The notes below the pieces were generated by a model. It did no database searches. It saw only the letters and a list, made by a program, of their open reading frames with translations, and was not told the DNA's origin. The translations under genes were made by a program, and so were the position numbers. Below are positions 13,835 to 21,044 of a stretch of 64,000 nucleotides of DNA, one piece after another (position 1 is the stretch's first letter; each line of letters opens with the position of its first letter). This DNA comes from Alteromonadaceae bacterium 2753L.S.0a.02 (GTDB lineage: Bacteria; Pseudomonadota; Gammaproteobacteria; Pseudomonadales; Cellvibrionaceae): assembly GCA_007827375.1 (NCBI GenBank), contig VISH01000001.1, forward strand, positions 186,001-250,000, in the 5' to 3' direction.

Positions 13835-14227
13835 TTATGAAGCATTAACTGCTAGCATCTCTTCTACTTTTGACTTGCAAATATCGGTAATTTTTGAAGC
13901 AACCTCAGCGGACTTAAATACTGACATACATACAACTTCAACTTTTGAATCAGGGTTGGCCTTTCCTGTGTAGCTTTTAAAATCTGTACGAGACCACTTA
14001 ATACCGACCATTTTATTCAAATCTTCAGATCTTAACTCGGGAATTTCGGACCTAATCACATCCTTGAAATCTCCATTCCAAACTTTATCCACGATATTTT
14101 TCGCGAGCTCAACCTTTTTATCTACACTCATTTCTCCCTGAATTAGAATGGGAACACGACTTTTATGTGAAACACCACAACTAGAAAGCAATAAAATAAT
14201 TAAAATTCCGATTGTTGATTTTTGCAT
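13835..14227 (-). CDS. cassette-encoded lipoprotein, unknown family
   Basis: A 130-residue predicted lipoprotein. The signal MQKSTIGILIILLLSSCG carries a lipobox with the lipidated Cys at residue 17. The mature part starts with a short basic linker, then an acidic helical region (VDKKVELAKNIVDKVWNGDF) and a strand region with two cysteines (VEVVCMSVFKS, DICKSKVEEML). ATG at 14227 is chosen because the longer frame runs into the attC. Likely anchored in the outer or inner membrane facing the periplasm. Function unknown. Confidence 0.68.
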   Translation of the reverse strand: MQKSTIGILIILLLSSCGVSHKSRVPILIQGEMSVDKKVELAKNIVDKVWNGDFKDVIRSEIPELRSEDLNKMVGIKWSRTDFKSYTGKANPDSKVEVVCMSVFKSAEVASKITDICKSKVEEMLAVNAS

Positions 14228-14243
14228 TGACTCCCCTTTAATT

Positions 14244-14355
14244 CTAACGCCGCGCAGCAGGGGCCGCAGTGTAGGCCTTTGATTTTTGTGCAAGCATAGC
14301 GTAAGCACAAAATTTAAAGGCCGGAACGGAGGTCCGCTGGCTGGCTTGGTTATGT
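14244..14355 (-). other. attC site
   Basis: The core complement is CTAACGCC at 14244-14251 and the inverse core GTTATGT at 14349-14355. Near-identical to 16374-16484. Confidence 0.85.
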
Positions 14356-14362
14356 TTTTCTA

Positions 14363-14668
14363 TTAGTCCTGTATCCAGATACCGTTAACGTAACAGTGTG
14401 TCGAATCCCGCGTGGCATCATAAGATATTTGTAATTTTTTCCCACCCATATAGGCCGCTAGTGCAATTGAGAGAAATGATTCATTTTTGGCAAGCCCCTG
14501 AACTAAAAAATAGTCTTTTGCATTTTGACATTCAACACCTTTTAATCCAATTGAAATTGCTTCGCCGTCGTATGTTCTAACATACTTGACCTCTGCAGGC
14601 CCAGCCCAGGGAGTTGCAGATGAACTCATTGAAGCCATTAAAACACCTATAAAAATAAACTTTTCCAT
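14363..14668 (-). CDS. small secreted cassette protein (two-Cys family)
   Basis: A 101-residue protein with signal peptide MEKFIFIGVLMASMSSSA. The mature part has VKYVRTYDGEAISIGLKG, a first Cys (VECQNAKDYFLVQG), the helix SFLSIALAAYMGGKKLQISYD and a second Cys in THCYVNGIWIQD at the end. It is the clearest member of the six-protein family here and shares LAxYMxG with the one at 3965. AGGAAA lies eight bases upstream of ATG. Predicted exported, with one disulphide. The AxxAYxxGKxxxxxY pattern is reminiscent of small OB-fold B-subunit-type proteins, by eye only. Confidence 0.73.
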   Translation of the reverse strand: MEKFIFIGVLMASMSSSATPWAGPAEVKYVRTYDGEAISIGLKGVECQNAKDYFLVQGLAKNESFLSIALAAYMGGKKLQISYDATRDSTHCYVNGIWIQD

Positions 14669-14697
14669 TAAATTTCCTATTTGACTACACCAAAAAC

Positions 14698-14827
14698 ATA
14701 ACGCCGCAAGCAACGGCAGATTACACTCCGTACCTTTTGTGAAATAATGAGCGCAGCGAACACAAAAGGTACGGAGTGTAAGCTGTCCAGCCCACGAAGT
14801 GGGCGATGTTGGCTTGCTTTGTTATGC
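14698..14827 (-). other. attC site
   Basis: The core complement is ATAACGCC at 14698-14705 and the inverse core GTTATGC at 14821-14827. This is the longest site here (130 bp), with TTACACTCCGTACCTTTTGTG and its inverse forming the inner stem. Confidence 0.83.
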
Positions 14828-15339
14828 TAATTGACCTTAAATAGTTCACCACTATAACTATAAAAGAACCTGCCAGAAGTTTCGTTTTCAACCGGAGCAG
14901 AAGGAAGCAAGTAATTGTTTACACTCCTTACAAAGGTTCCGTACAACGAACCTTCTGTACCGTGAGTTAAGGTAAAATTCCATGTTTCAACCCAGCCTCC
15001 ATAGCCTGTTTCGTCATAAATGTCTTTTGCCGAATCCATAGCGTATATTATTGCATTAGTTTTATGCGCAATTACTTTAAATTTTCCAGGCTTAACTTCC
15101 CGATAGCTGCCATCTCTCATAGCATACACTTTCGCTTCCGATCCAGCGATTTCAAACCTGAAGACCACCTTGCCTTCCGAGCTACTAAAAGGATATTCGT
15201 TCCCCACATTTCCATTAAAATATCCATCCCATACCCCATCAAAACCGCCGAGATACAGAACTTCATTGTTTTCTTTTACAGCTGTAGTTCCACAGCAAGA
15301 TAAAACTAACAGCATCCATACAATTAAAATTATTCTCAT
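14827..15339 (-). CDS. cassette-encoded lipoprotein, unknown family
   Basis: A 170-residue predicted lipoprotein with signal MRIILIVWMLLVLSCCG and a lipobox Cys at about residue 15. The mature part begins with GGFDGVWDGYFNGN, then strand-rich sequence (GKVVFRFEIAGSEAKVYAMRDG, WNFTLTHGTEGSLYGTFVRSV). The GxWxGxxxG start followed by antiparallel strands suggests a small beta-barrel, lipocalin-like, but this is weak. Its stop codon overlaps the attC inverse core. Periplasm-facing; function unknown. Confidence 0.68.
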   Translation of the reverse strand: MRIILIVWMLLVLSCCGTTAVKENNEVLYLGGFDGVWDGYFNGNVGNEYPFSSSEGKVVFRFEIAGSEAKVYAMRDGSYREVKPGKFKVIAHKTNAIIYAMDSAKDIYDETGYGGWVETWNFTLTHGTEGSLYGTFVRSVNNYLLPSAPVENETSGRFFYSYSGELFKVN

Positions 15340-15364
15340 ACAATAACTCGCAGATTATTTAAGA

Positions 15365-15476
15365 ATAACGCCTTTGTAACAGGTATTTTTTGTGTAGTGG
15401 AGTTTTGCGGTAAAGTGGCGAAGCCACTGCAAAACGGAGCGTAGAAAAAAATGTCCTGTTGACAAATTTGTTACAT
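15365..15476 (-). other. attC site
   Basis: The core complement is ATAACGCC at 15365-15372 and the inverse core GTTACAT at 15470-15476. The inner GTTTTGCGGTAAAGTGGCG palindrome resembles that of 12526. Confidence 0.78.
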
Positions 15477-15483
15477 GTTTTAC

Positions 15484-15846
15484 TCACTGCTGATCGCTAT
15501 AACCCCAGCGAACACTGATATAGGGCCTTAATTTAACAAACAGTTTGCTGACGCTTTTATCTCTGAAGCTAATCACCAAAGTATTAATTTCATATTCATT
15601 CGTTGGGCTACCTACGACTAAAGACAATACACCCTTAAGATCAATATGAAGAACTTCATTTCCATCTTGATACCAACAAATATTAATCAATTCGGAGCCG
15701 GTAACCATTTTTGTAGTCAGCGAACCGTTCGATGAACTGGCATTGAAGGTCAGTTCGTTATATGCCCACGGTACATCTGCATCAAGAACTTGTGGTTCCA
15801 CCTCGAAAAAACCGACTAGCTCATAATCTTCTGGAAACTGGTGCAT
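15484..15846 (-). CDS. cytoplasmic cassette protein, unknown family
   Basis: A 120-residue protein without signal peptide, beginning MHQFPEDYELVGFFEVEPQVLD. It has many strands (ELTFNASSSNGSLTTKMV, LINICWYQDGNEVLHIDLKGVLSLVVG, TLVISFRDKSV) and a basic end LFVKLRPYISVRWGYSDQQ. I chose ATG at 15846 because codons upstream lie in the attC; a longer form is possible. Pattern suggests a soluble all-beta protein, similar in size to immunity proteins. Not recognised. Confidence 0.58.
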   Translation of the reverse strand: MHQFPEDYELVGFFEVEPQVLDADVPWAYNELTFNASSSNGSLTTKMVTGSELINICWYQDGNEVLHIDLKGVLSLVVGSPTNEYEINTLVISFRDKSVSKLFVKLRPYISVRWGYSDQQ

Positions 15847-15866
15847 TACTTTATTCCCGGTGACAT

Positions 15867-15966
15867 GTAACGCAGAGTGCAGCCGCATTTTTGGAGAAGC
15901 CATTTTGTGCTATTTAAGCACAAAAGGAGCGACGGAAAAAATGTCGGCTGGCACTGATTGTTAGCT
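15867..15966 (-). other. attC site
   Basis: The core complement is GTAACGCA at 15867-15874 and the inverse core GTTAGCT at 15960-15966. The inner stem pairs TTTTGTGCT with AGCACAAAA. Confidence 0.75.
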
Positions 15967-15994
15967 GCTACAACCCCTAATTTTTTAAAAAAAA

Positions 15995-16351
15995 CTATTG
16001 AACAACTAGGGCAGTAATAGTGCAAACCGCATTATCTACTTTTAGCGCGGAATCCACTGCAACTTTGATTGACTTATTTGTAGCCCAAGCCATCAACAAA
16101 ATAGACAATAGATGCTCGTCCGTCGATTTCAAATCAGCCTCACCATTACGACATCCCACGTCCTTACTCCAACCGTCTGTCTCTTTGAAATAGATGCGAG
16201 TGATGTTTTGGCTCGGTGTGTATGCAGGTCTTACCTCAGCGATAGGATGTAAAGTTTTAATAGTAATATCCTTTGTTACTTCTTCTGCTGACACGCCTGC
16301 ATTGCAAGCAGCTCCAAATAACACACCGCAAATATAAATCAATTTATTCAT
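15995..16351 (-). CDS. small secreted cassette protein (two-Cys family)
   Basis: A 118-residue protein with signal peptide MNKLIYICGVLFGAACNAGVSA. The mature part has TRIYFKETDGWSKDVGCRNGEADLKS, then the helix HLLSILLMAWATNKSIKVAVDSA and a second Cys in NAVCTITALVVQ. The Cys, LSI-x-LxAWA helix, strand, Cys order is as in the other five members. AGAGGT lies upstream of ATG 16351. Predicted exported; function unknown. Confidence 0.7.
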   Translation of the reverse strand: MNKLIYICGVLFGAACNAGVSAEEVTKDITIKTLHPIAEVRPAYTPSQNITRIYFKETDGWSKDVGCRNGEADLKSTDEHLLSILLMAWATNKSIKVAVDSALKVDNAVCTITALVVQ

Positions 16352-16373
16352 ATTACCTCTTTCTATATTTAGC

Positions 16374-16484
16374 TAACGCCGCGCAGCAGGGGCCGCAGTG
16401 TAGGCCTTTGAATTTTGTGCTAGCGTAGCGTAAGCACAAAATTCAAAGGCCGGAACGGAGGTCCGCTGGCTGGCTTGGTTATGC
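16374..16484 (-). other. attC site
   Basis: The core complement is CTAACGCC at 16374-16381 and the inverse core GTTATGC at 16478-16484. Near-identical to 14244-14355, although the genes served differ. Confidence 0.85.
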
Positions 16485-16526
16485 ACTATACCAAATTCAG
16501 TGCGAATTATTTGATAGTTCACGGAT

Positions 16527-16889
16527 CTAGCTACTACAGATAATTTCAACAAGCTCTTCCTTTTCTGTAATTTTTTGGTCCAGTTTAACATGCAACTTTT
16601 TAACCCTTCCTGAAATCGGAGCAGGAATCTCCATAACCGCTAAGCTAGATTCAATGGTGAATATTGCCTGATCCTTCTTAACGAAATCCCCCTCCACAAA
16701 ATGGATACCAATTATTCTTCCGGAGACTCCTCCAATATTAGGACAAATTAACATTCCTGTATTTTTGTTATACGCCTCAAAGGGCTCACCCATTTTCCAA
16801 TTTAGGTATGCAAAGAAAACCTTAATTGCAGCAGTGAAAAAAATAAAACCCACTGCAAACGGAATAAATGGTTCAAAGACTTCGTACAT
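16527..16889 (-). CDS. membrane-anchored biotinyl/lipoyl-type domain protein without the modified Lys
   Basis: A 120-residue protein. A transmembrane segment (about residues 8-28, FIPFAVGFIFFTAAIKVFFAY) is followed by a barrel-sandwich domain: GMLICPNIGGVSGRIIGIHFVEGDFVKKDQAIFTIESSLAVMEIPAPISGRVKKLHVKLDQKITEKEELVEI (residues about 45-116). In biotinyl domains the hairpin carries E-A-M-K-M; here it is SSLAVM, so the modified lysine is missing. The domain therefore more likely acts as an HlyD-like scaffold than as a cofactor carrier. Its cassette position suggests recent acquisition. Role unknown. Confidence 0.75.
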   Translation of the reverse strand: MYEVFEPFIPFAVGFIFFTAAIKVFFAYLNWKMGEPFEAYNKNTGMLICPNIGGVSGRIIGIHFVEGDFVKKDQAIFTIESSLAVMEIPAPISGRVKKLHVKLDQKITEKEELVEIICSS

Positions 16890-16918
16890 TAACTACCTTT
16901 TTTCTCAACCCTTCATGC

Positions 16919-17012
16919 ATAACGCCCAGCACAGGGGCCGTAGTGGAGGCGCGGAGCGCCGGAACGGAGGTCCAAGCCGCGCAGCGGCTGAGCTTGGTGC
17001 TGATTGTTAGAA
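16919..17012 (-). other. attC site
   Basis: The core complement is ATAACGCC at 16919-16926 and the inverse core GTTAGAA at 17006-17012. It has the GGGGCCGTAGTGGAGGCGCGG / GCGCCGGAACGGAGG inner stem. Confidence 0.82.
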
Positions 17013-17014
17013 CC

Positions 17015-17338
17015 TTACTTTTTGACGGTAATATAAGTGATTTTTGAGGACTCCGACCGTAAATCCGCACATGACGAAGATGAAGGGTCTGAATAACGAA
17101 TAATGAACGGATCACCAACAGAATAGGCTGTAAGGGCCATCGAGAAGTACCGATCTGCAAGAGTGTCGCCGACAGCACCTATATTGAGAGGTGTGACCGA
17201 ACCCGATTCAGGCTGTAAAAACAGCAAGTATTGACCACCTTCGATTTGGACCCTTGTGATTTTTTCGCCACAATACACATATGCCGAAAATGCGTTGGCA
17301 CTAAATAACGCCAACACTAAAAAAATCATATTTTTCAT
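17015..17338 (-). CDS. small secreted cassette protein (two-Cys family)
   Basis: A 107-residue protein with signal peptide MKNMIFLVLALFSANAFSA. The mature part starts YVYCGEKITRVQIEGGQYLLFLQP, contains the helix RYFSMALTAYSVGDPFIIRYSD and a second Cys in SSSCADLRSE. The first Cys is nearer the N-terminus than in its relatives, yet the MALTAY-x-x-G helix and the following strand match. It is the first cassette gene of the array in reading order, so any external promoter would transcribe it first. Predicted exported; function unknown. Confidence 0.72.
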   Translation of the reverse strand: MKNMIFLVLALFSANAFSAYVYCGEKITRVQIEGGQYLLFLQPESGSVTPLNIGAVGDTLADRYFSMALTAYSVGDPFIIRYSDPSSSSCADLRSESSKITYITVKK

Positions 17339-17671
17339 CTTTCTACCTATATACGATTGGTTTCTAACATTTGAATCTGCGTCCCAATGACGCATATTTC
17401 TTAAAAAACGTCTTTAAGGCAAATATCTCTGCCGCTAAAAACCCCAATAAACAATAATACCCATAAATTTCAACAAATTAACACACTTAACTCATGTTTT
17501 ACCTTTAGTACATATCCGCCTTGAAGTTAATATGTACCGGAATATTTCAATATTTTTGTTGAATAATATGCCATTCTTAAATGATCGTATAACTCTGCCA
17601 TATTCGGCCGGAGCGGCATATAGTAGCGGACGCCCAACCCCGGCTTGCAGGAATGATGCATGAAAGTCTTA
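17339..17671. other. proximal end of the cassette array, non-coding
   Basis: A last GTTAGAA core (minus strand, complement 17362-17368) precedes the first cassette. Its left context, TTCAAAT, differs from the GGC seen at attC cores, so it may be an old attI-type core or a scar. A small hairpin TGCGTC-CCAAT-GACGCA lies next to it. At about 17587-17650 a degenerate attC-like piece (ATAACTCTGCC, CGGCCGGAGCGG, TAGTAGCGGACGCC) follows the kinase-like gene. No integrase fragment was recognised. Confidence 0.5.
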
Positions 17672-18205
17672 TTATTTAGTTACACTTACTAAACTTAACC
17701 AGCGACTTGCTTCACTGGTTTTATTAAATTCAACGATATTTGCCCCAGATGCCAGATTGCTACCTAGTAGTGCTGGGTAACGTTTTCGTTTTTTGTGGAA
17801 TGTGGTGATTACCCACCAAATAATTGAATCTTTGCTAAAAAATGACTGCCTAAAAGTTTCAACATTACCCGAAAACAATTCTTCTTTAGTTGCCGCTCGA
17901 ATAACAGATCTTTTCAGCGCTCGGTAGAGCACAGTTGAAAAACTGTAATTTAACCAAATGATATCCGTTGCTAGAGGCCATGTTATGTCTTTAACGACAG
18001 AGTAATTTCCGTCTAACACCCAACGATCTGAATTTATTTTTTCGGAAACCATCTTTCTAAATTCTTCAGCAGTTTGTTCTTGCCAATTTGGCAACCAATG
18101 CAATTCATCAAGCTGGATGTACTCATATCCGAGCTTTTGTGAAAGCTCCCTGGCAAAAGTAGATTTGCCTGCGCAACTTGACCCTATGACAATTATTCTT
18201 TCCAT
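17672..18205 (-). CDS. P-loop nucleotide kinase-like protein (FlaR/adenylate kinase-related)
   Basis: A 177-residue protein starting MERIIVIGSSCAGKST, a P-loop with GSSCAGKST at residues 8-16. ELHWLPNW follows, then DRWVLDGNYS, a typical pair of motifs in DNA topology modulation protein FlaR-type kinases. The middle has a basic lid-like region (LYRALKRSVIRA). The family phosphorylates a nucleotide-like or small substrate that is not known. It lies between the array and pflB and is followed by a decayed attC-like sequence, so it may be a fixed former cassette. Cytoplasmic. Confidence 0.8.
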   Translation of the reverse strand: MERIIVIGSSCAGKSTFARELSQKLGYEYIQLDELHWLPNWQEQTAEEFRKMVSEKINSDRWVLDGNYSVVKDITWPLATDIIWLNYSFSTVLYRALKRSVIRAATKEELFSGNVETFRQSFFSKDSIIWWVITTFHKKRKRYPALLGSNLASGANIVEFNKTSEASRWLSLVSVTK

Positions 18206-18390
18206 TTCATTCTCAGATGAACAAAGTGGTGCGTTATATTGAATCTAGGCTTGCTTACATCTAAGCAGCATTCCTTGACGTAGCCATATAGGCCTAAATC
18301 TCATGAGCCTCTAACCTACCTTCACTTATTTCAACAAAATCCATCTCCATTTAATCTTACCCGCCCTCGCAAAACAACACCCCAAAACGA

Positions 18391-18422
18391 AAAAAGGGGA
18401 GACCTTTTCAGGCCTCCCCTTA
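18391..18422 (-). terminator. rho-independent terminator of pflB
   Basis: AAGGGGAGACC and GGCCTCCCCTT form an 11-bp GC-rich stem with one mismatch, loop TTTTCA. Read on the minus strand, it is followed by TTTTTTCG. Confidence 0.85.
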
Positions 18423-18456
18423 GGGTTGAGATTGTTGCGATCTCAGGGGTTTGGTT

Positions 18457-20751
18457 TTAGCAGCCGCCGATGCAGTCGTGGAAGGTTCGGCTGATTACGT
18501 CTTTTTGCTGCTCTTTCGTTAATTTGTTGAAGTTAACGGCGTAGCCAGAAACGCGAATAGTAAGCTGAGGATATTTCTCAGGATGATCCATTGCATCCAA
18601 CAATAATTCGCGAGCCAATACGTTTACATTTACGTGGTGACCAGTCGCGCCGAAATAGCCATCTAACAAGCCTTTGAGGTTATTTACCTTGGCGGGCTTA
18701 TCGCTACCTAAAGCGTTGGGAACCATGCTCATGGTGTAGGAAATGCCGTCTTCGCTATCGTCGTAGGGAAGTTTGGCAACGCTTAACAGCGAAGCCAGGG
18801 CACCGTTGGTATCGCGACCGTGCATGGGGTTGGCACCAGGGGCGAAGGGTTCACCAGCGCGGCGTCCATCAGGCGTATTACCGGTTTTCTTGCCGTAAAC
18901 AACGTTAGAGGTAATGGTAAGTACCGATTGTGTAGCTTCCGAATTACGATAGGTTTTGTTCTTGCGAACATGTTCCATAAATCGGGATACCACATCGCAG
19001 GCGATACTATCTACTCGGTCGTCGTTGTTGCCGTATTTGGGGAAGTCGCCTTCAATTTCGTAGTCTTTTACAAAACCATCGTCACCTTTGATGGCTTTAA
19101 CTTTGGCATATTTCATGGCGCTAAATGAATCGGCCACAATGGAAAGCCCGGCGATACCACAAGCAAGGGTTCTTTTCACATCACGATCATGCAACGCCAT
19201 TAGGGGAGTTTCATAAGCGTATTTGTCGTGCATATAGTGAATGGCATTCAATGCAGCAACATAGGTTCTTGCCAGCCATGCCATATATTCATCGAAGCGC
19301 GACCAAACCTTGTCGTAATCCAGGTATTCATCGTCGAGCACATCTTTCTTAGGGCCAACTTGAATGCCTTTGGTTTCGTCCATGCCGCCGTTAATGGCGT
19401 AAAGCAGGGTTTTACCCAAGTTAGCACGCGCACCGAAAAACTGCATTTGCTTGCCAATTGGCATAGCGGATACACAGCAGGCAATGCCGTAGTCATCACC
19501 AAAACGGTCGCGCATCAGGTCGTCGTTTTCGTATTGAATGGAGGAGGTATCAATAGAAACTTTCGCGCAGTAATCTTTAAAGCCTTCTGGCAGCTTGTCG
19601 GACCACAAAACAGTGAGGTTTGGCTCAGGCGCTGGACCAAGGTTGTACAAGGTTTGCAATACTCGGAACGAGCTCTTGGTTACCAAGGGGCGACCGTCGC
19701 AACCCATGCCGCCAATAGATTCGGTTACCCAGGTGGGGTCGCCGGAGAACAATTCGTCGTATTCAGGAGTACGCAGGAAGCGAACCATACGCAGCTTGAT
19801 AACCAGATCGTCCATCAATTCTTGAGCTTCGGCTTCGGTAAGTACGCCTTTTTCAAGATCGCGTTCGATAAATATATCGAGGAAAGTAGAGGTGCGACCA
19901 AAACTCATTGCCGCGCCGTTTTGCGATTTAACAGCGGCAAGATAGCCGAAATAGGTCCACTGAATGGCTTCGCGCGCGCTGATAGCAGGGCGACTGATGT
20001 CGCAACCGTAGCTGGCGGCCATCTCTTTAATGTCGTTTAGGGCGCGAGCTTGTTCGCTGAGCTCTTCACGAATGCGAATGGTGTCTTCCACCATATCCCA
20101 GCTTTCGGTCTCCGCTTTTTCGGCAATTTTTTCTTTTACGAGGAAGTCAGTTCCGTAGAGCGCAATGCGGCGATAGTCGCCAATTATACGGCCGCGGCCA
20201 TAGGCATCGGGCAGACCGGTGATCACACCCACTTTACGGCACTTGAGAATTTCGGGGGTGTAAGCATCGAATACCCCGGAATTATGGGTTTTGCGATACT
20301 TGGTGAAAATTTCTAGTACGTTCGGATCGAGTTCCTTGCCGTAAGTTTCGCAAGAGCCCTGCACCATCCGAATACCACCGAAAGGTACGATGGCGCGCTT
20401 CAAGGGCGCATCGGTTTGCAGGCCAACAATTTTTTCCAGTGCCAAATTTATATAGCCTGGCTTGTGTGAGGTAACGGTTGCAGGCAGGTCGGTATCGAAG
20501 TCCAGCGGGCCACCTTTTTCCTGCTCCGCTTTTAAGAGCTCAAGTACTTCTTTCCACAAAGTTTCTGTGCGGTGAGTGGGCCCAGCTAAAAACTCGTCGT
20601 TACCCAGGTAAGGCGCATAGTTGCGTTGAATAAAATCTCGTACGTCCACACTTTCTTGCCATGGCCCTTCGGCAAAACCTTCCCAAGGGTTGGCGACTAA
20701 TTCATCAGTGACTTTTGCTTCTTTCTCAGATATTTCTGCTTTTATATTCAT
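18457..20751 (-). CDS. pflB: formate acetyltransferase (pyruvate formate-lyase)
   Basis: A 764-residue glycyl-radical enzyme converting pyruvate and CoA to acetyl-CoA and formate under anoxic conditions, cytoplasmic. The catalytic Cys pair is in YGIACCVSAM near residue 420. The radical glycine is in RVSGYAVNF (about G736) close to the C-terminus, and the length matches E. coli PflB (760). ATG at 20751 is chosen for GAGG upstream. A GTG four codons earlier is possible. The usual downstream activase gene pflA is absent; the cassette array lies there instead. Activity requires a PflA encoded elsewhere. An imperfect FNR-like box lies upstream. Confidence 0.95.
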   Translation of the reverse strand: MNIKAEISEKEAKVTDELVANPWEGFAEGPWQESVDVRDFIQRNYAPYLGNDEFLAGPTHRTETLWKEVLELLKAEQEKGGPLDFDTDLPATVTSHKPGYINLALEKIVGLQTDAPLKRAIVPFGGIRMVQGSCETYGKELDPNVLEIFTKYRKTHNSGVFDAYTPEILKCRKVGVITGLPDAYGRGRIIGDYRRIALYGTDFLVKEKIAEKAETESWDMVEDTIRIREELSEQARALNDIKEMAASYGCDISRPAISAREAIQWTYFGYLAAVKSQNGAAMSFGRTSTFLDIFIERDLEKGVLTEAEAQELMDDLVIKLRMVRFLRTPEYDELFSGDPTWVTESIGGMGCDGRPLVTKSSFRVLQTLYNLGPAPEPNLTVLWSDKLPEGFKDYCAKVSIDTSSIQYENDDLMRDRFGDDYGIACCVSAMPIGKQMQFFGARANLGKTLLYAINGGMDETKGIQVGPKKDVLDDEYLDYDKVWSRFDEYMAWLARTYVAALNAIHYMHDKYAYETPLMALHDRDVKRTLACGIAGLSIVADSFSAMKYAKVKAIKGDDGFVKDYEIEGDFPKYGNNDDRVDSIACDVVSRFMEHVRKNKTYRNSEATQSVLTITSNVVYGKKTGNTPDGRRAGEPFAPGANPMHGRDTNGALASLLSVAKLPYDDSEDGISYTMSMVPNALGSDKPAKVNNLKGLLDGYFGATGHHVNVNVLARELLLDAMDHPEKYPQLTIRVSGYAVNFNKLTKEQQKDVISRTFHDCIGGC

Positions 20752-20882
20752 AGATTGCCTCACACAAAATAAACGACATGGCCAACGCCTTTTGAGCGCT
20801 AACCCATCTGGTACGAATGTTCGGTTTGAACGGGGGAAATTCAGGCGTTGAAAGCATTGTACGCCTGCACCTCTGGTGATAT

Positions 20883-20896
20883 TTGATACAGCGCAA
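20883..20896 (-). promoter_or_regulatory. possible FNR-type site upstream of pflB
   Basis: TTGAT-ACAG-CGCAA has one perfect half of the FNR consensus TTGATnnnnATCAA and three of five matches in the other half. It lies 130 bases upstream of pflB, which fits anaerobic control of this gene in other bacteria. Weak on sequence alone. Confidence 0.25.
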
Positions 20897-21044
20897 CTAG
20901 TGCGGGCTTTGCGCGGTTTTTAGGATGCTTTTCCGCGTGGTGATAGGTTACTAAAACTAAAAGTTGTGATATTAAAGCCAGGCATTTTTTAGGTGTATTT
21001 TATGCTTGGGCATTATTGCTGTGAGTGATATCGACAGTAAAAAT

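Noticed and set aside
19228..20040. Long plus-strand frame (270 codons) inside pflB
   Set aside because: It is antisense to a well conserved gene and results from codon bias.
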